DNA of 51,817 bases from CAZLWA01 sp964563165 (GTDB lineage: Bacteria; CLD3; SB21). The position numbers were made by a program, and so were the translations under genes. Positions 51,495 through 51,817 of this stretch are shown piece after piece. Position 1 is the stretch's first letter; the number at the start of each line of letters is the position of its first letter. The notes beneath the pieces were generated by a model, which saw nothing but the letters and a program-made list of their open reading frames with translations, did no database searches and was not told the DNA's origin. The DNA is taken from contig CAZLWA010000002.1 in assembly GCA_964563165.1 (NCBI GenBank), forward strand, positions 1 to 51,817. The letters are read 5' to 3'.

Positions 51495-51817
51495 TCAGGT
51501 TTTTATCTGTAGAAAATCAGCGATGACGTGCGTGGCATATTCCCATTCTTTGATCGGCGATTCCCACTCGCGATCCTGCGCCCGGCGAAGATAGATCATC
51601 TGAGCTAAATGATATGAATAATGCTGGGATAGGTGCTTGACCACGCCCGCCAGGGTTTCGTCCTCTTTGGCGTCCGGCGAAGAGCTCTTTCGCAGCAGAT
51701 CTTTGTCGTCTTTACAACCATCCACGATCTTATCCAGCTGGCGGTGCGAGGCTTGAAGCATCGAAACGACGTCCTGTAGCACGGGGTTTTTCGTATCCGA
51801 CGCCTGCGGTTCGTATC
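51495..51817 (-). CDS. DinB/YfiT-like protein, N-terminus cut by window edge
   Basis: The frame stays open to the right edge of the window. The visible 107 residues are helical and hold LAGVVKHLSQHYSYHLAQMI plus YLRR, like the last helices of the DinB four-helix bundle with His ligands for a metal. A GTG at 51782 could be called a start, but the family needs about 150 residues, so I read this as the C-terminal part. It lies just before pdxT and is likely co-transcribed. Such proteins are often metal-dependent thiol transferases; the function here is unknown. Confidence 0.6.
   Translation of the reverse strand, partial: YEPQASDTKNPVLQDVVSMLQASHRQLDKIVDGCKDDKDLLRKSSSPDAKEDETLAGVVKHLSQHYSYHLAQMIYLRRAQDREWESPIKEWEYATHVIADFLQIKT

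Noticed and set aside
1..51817. tRNA or rRNA genes
   Set aside because: No T-loop (GGTTCGAATCC-like) with matching acceptor ends and no conserved rRNA stretch was seen by eye; a covariance scan would be decisive.

Overview
This window looks like chromosomal DNA from a diderm (Gram-negative-type) bacterium. It encodes lipoproteins with lipoboxes, an outer-membrane beta-barrel, an outer-membrane efflux domain fused to an RND pump, and periplasmic or secreted enzymes. Coding density is high, GC is moderate, and ATG, GTG and TTG starts are all used. Several promoters are close to the sigma-70 consensus (TTGACA-N17-TATACT). RNase Y, an HD-GYP protein, a CzcA-outer-membrane-factor fusion with DUF6660-like Cys-rich peptides, a three-subunit Sdh1-like succinate dehydrogenase and a SpoIIE-like protein together suggest a member of the FCB group (the Ignavibacteria, Calditrichota and KSB1 neighbourhood). 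That placement is an inference. I saw no rRNA, tRNA, CRISPR array, transposase or phage gene.

Layout. 1-3755 (minus): a PAS histidine kinase cut by the window edge, and priA. 3896-5884 (plus): a large helical protein of unknown function with an internal duplication. 5886-8168 (minus): a membrane sensor with a degenerate SpoIIE phosphatase and ATPase. 8311-9900 (minus): a compact four-gene operon (beta-barrel, cytochrome c, heme-oxygenase-like monooxygenase, 42-residue membrane peptide) behind a near-perfect promoter and a perfect 7-2-7 dyad. 10270-12792 (minus): a DUF1223 thioredoxin-like protein and an M1 peptidase. 13074-14538 (plus): a lipoprotein with a terminator, and a small membrane protein. 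14535-18697 (minus): surE, accD, rimI, tsaB, tsaE and pgl; tsaE to accD are joined by three successive 4-base overlaps. 18959-25645 (minus): an RraB-like protein and a czc-type metal-efflux locus. 25895-30420 (plus): thiolase, a HEAT-repeat/cyclophilin lipoprotein and a secreted metallo-beta-lactamase-fold protein. 30424-36017 (minus): DUF1330, a TPR-like protein, sdhB-sdhA-sdhC and hemW. 36162-45555 (plus): rny, bioY, GAF/HD-GYP, thiD, prmC, a degenerate PAS kinase, cysS and a cyclase with a histone-like tail. 45606-48143 (minus): an M50-like membrane protease, an EamA transporter and an aquaporin family channel. 48314-49372 (plus): an Acr3 arsenite exporter, divergent from the channel. 49508-51817 (minus): an MFS transporter, pdxT and a DinB-like fragment.

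How it fits together. Most genes are housekeeping: replication restart, t6A modification of tRNA, fatty-acid initiation, RNA decay, cofactor metabolism and respiration. Accessory interest lies in the metal and metalloid loci, the small cytochrome/heme operon, several signalling proteins whose catalytic motifs are eroded, and intergenic repeats. The main repeat family has a conserved GTCATTC...GAATCCC frame around hairpins of different sequence. Four good copies flank the thiolase gene, and a weaker fifth precedes thiD. Other repeat families reach into gene ends and supply the stop codons of sdhB and of the M50-like gene.
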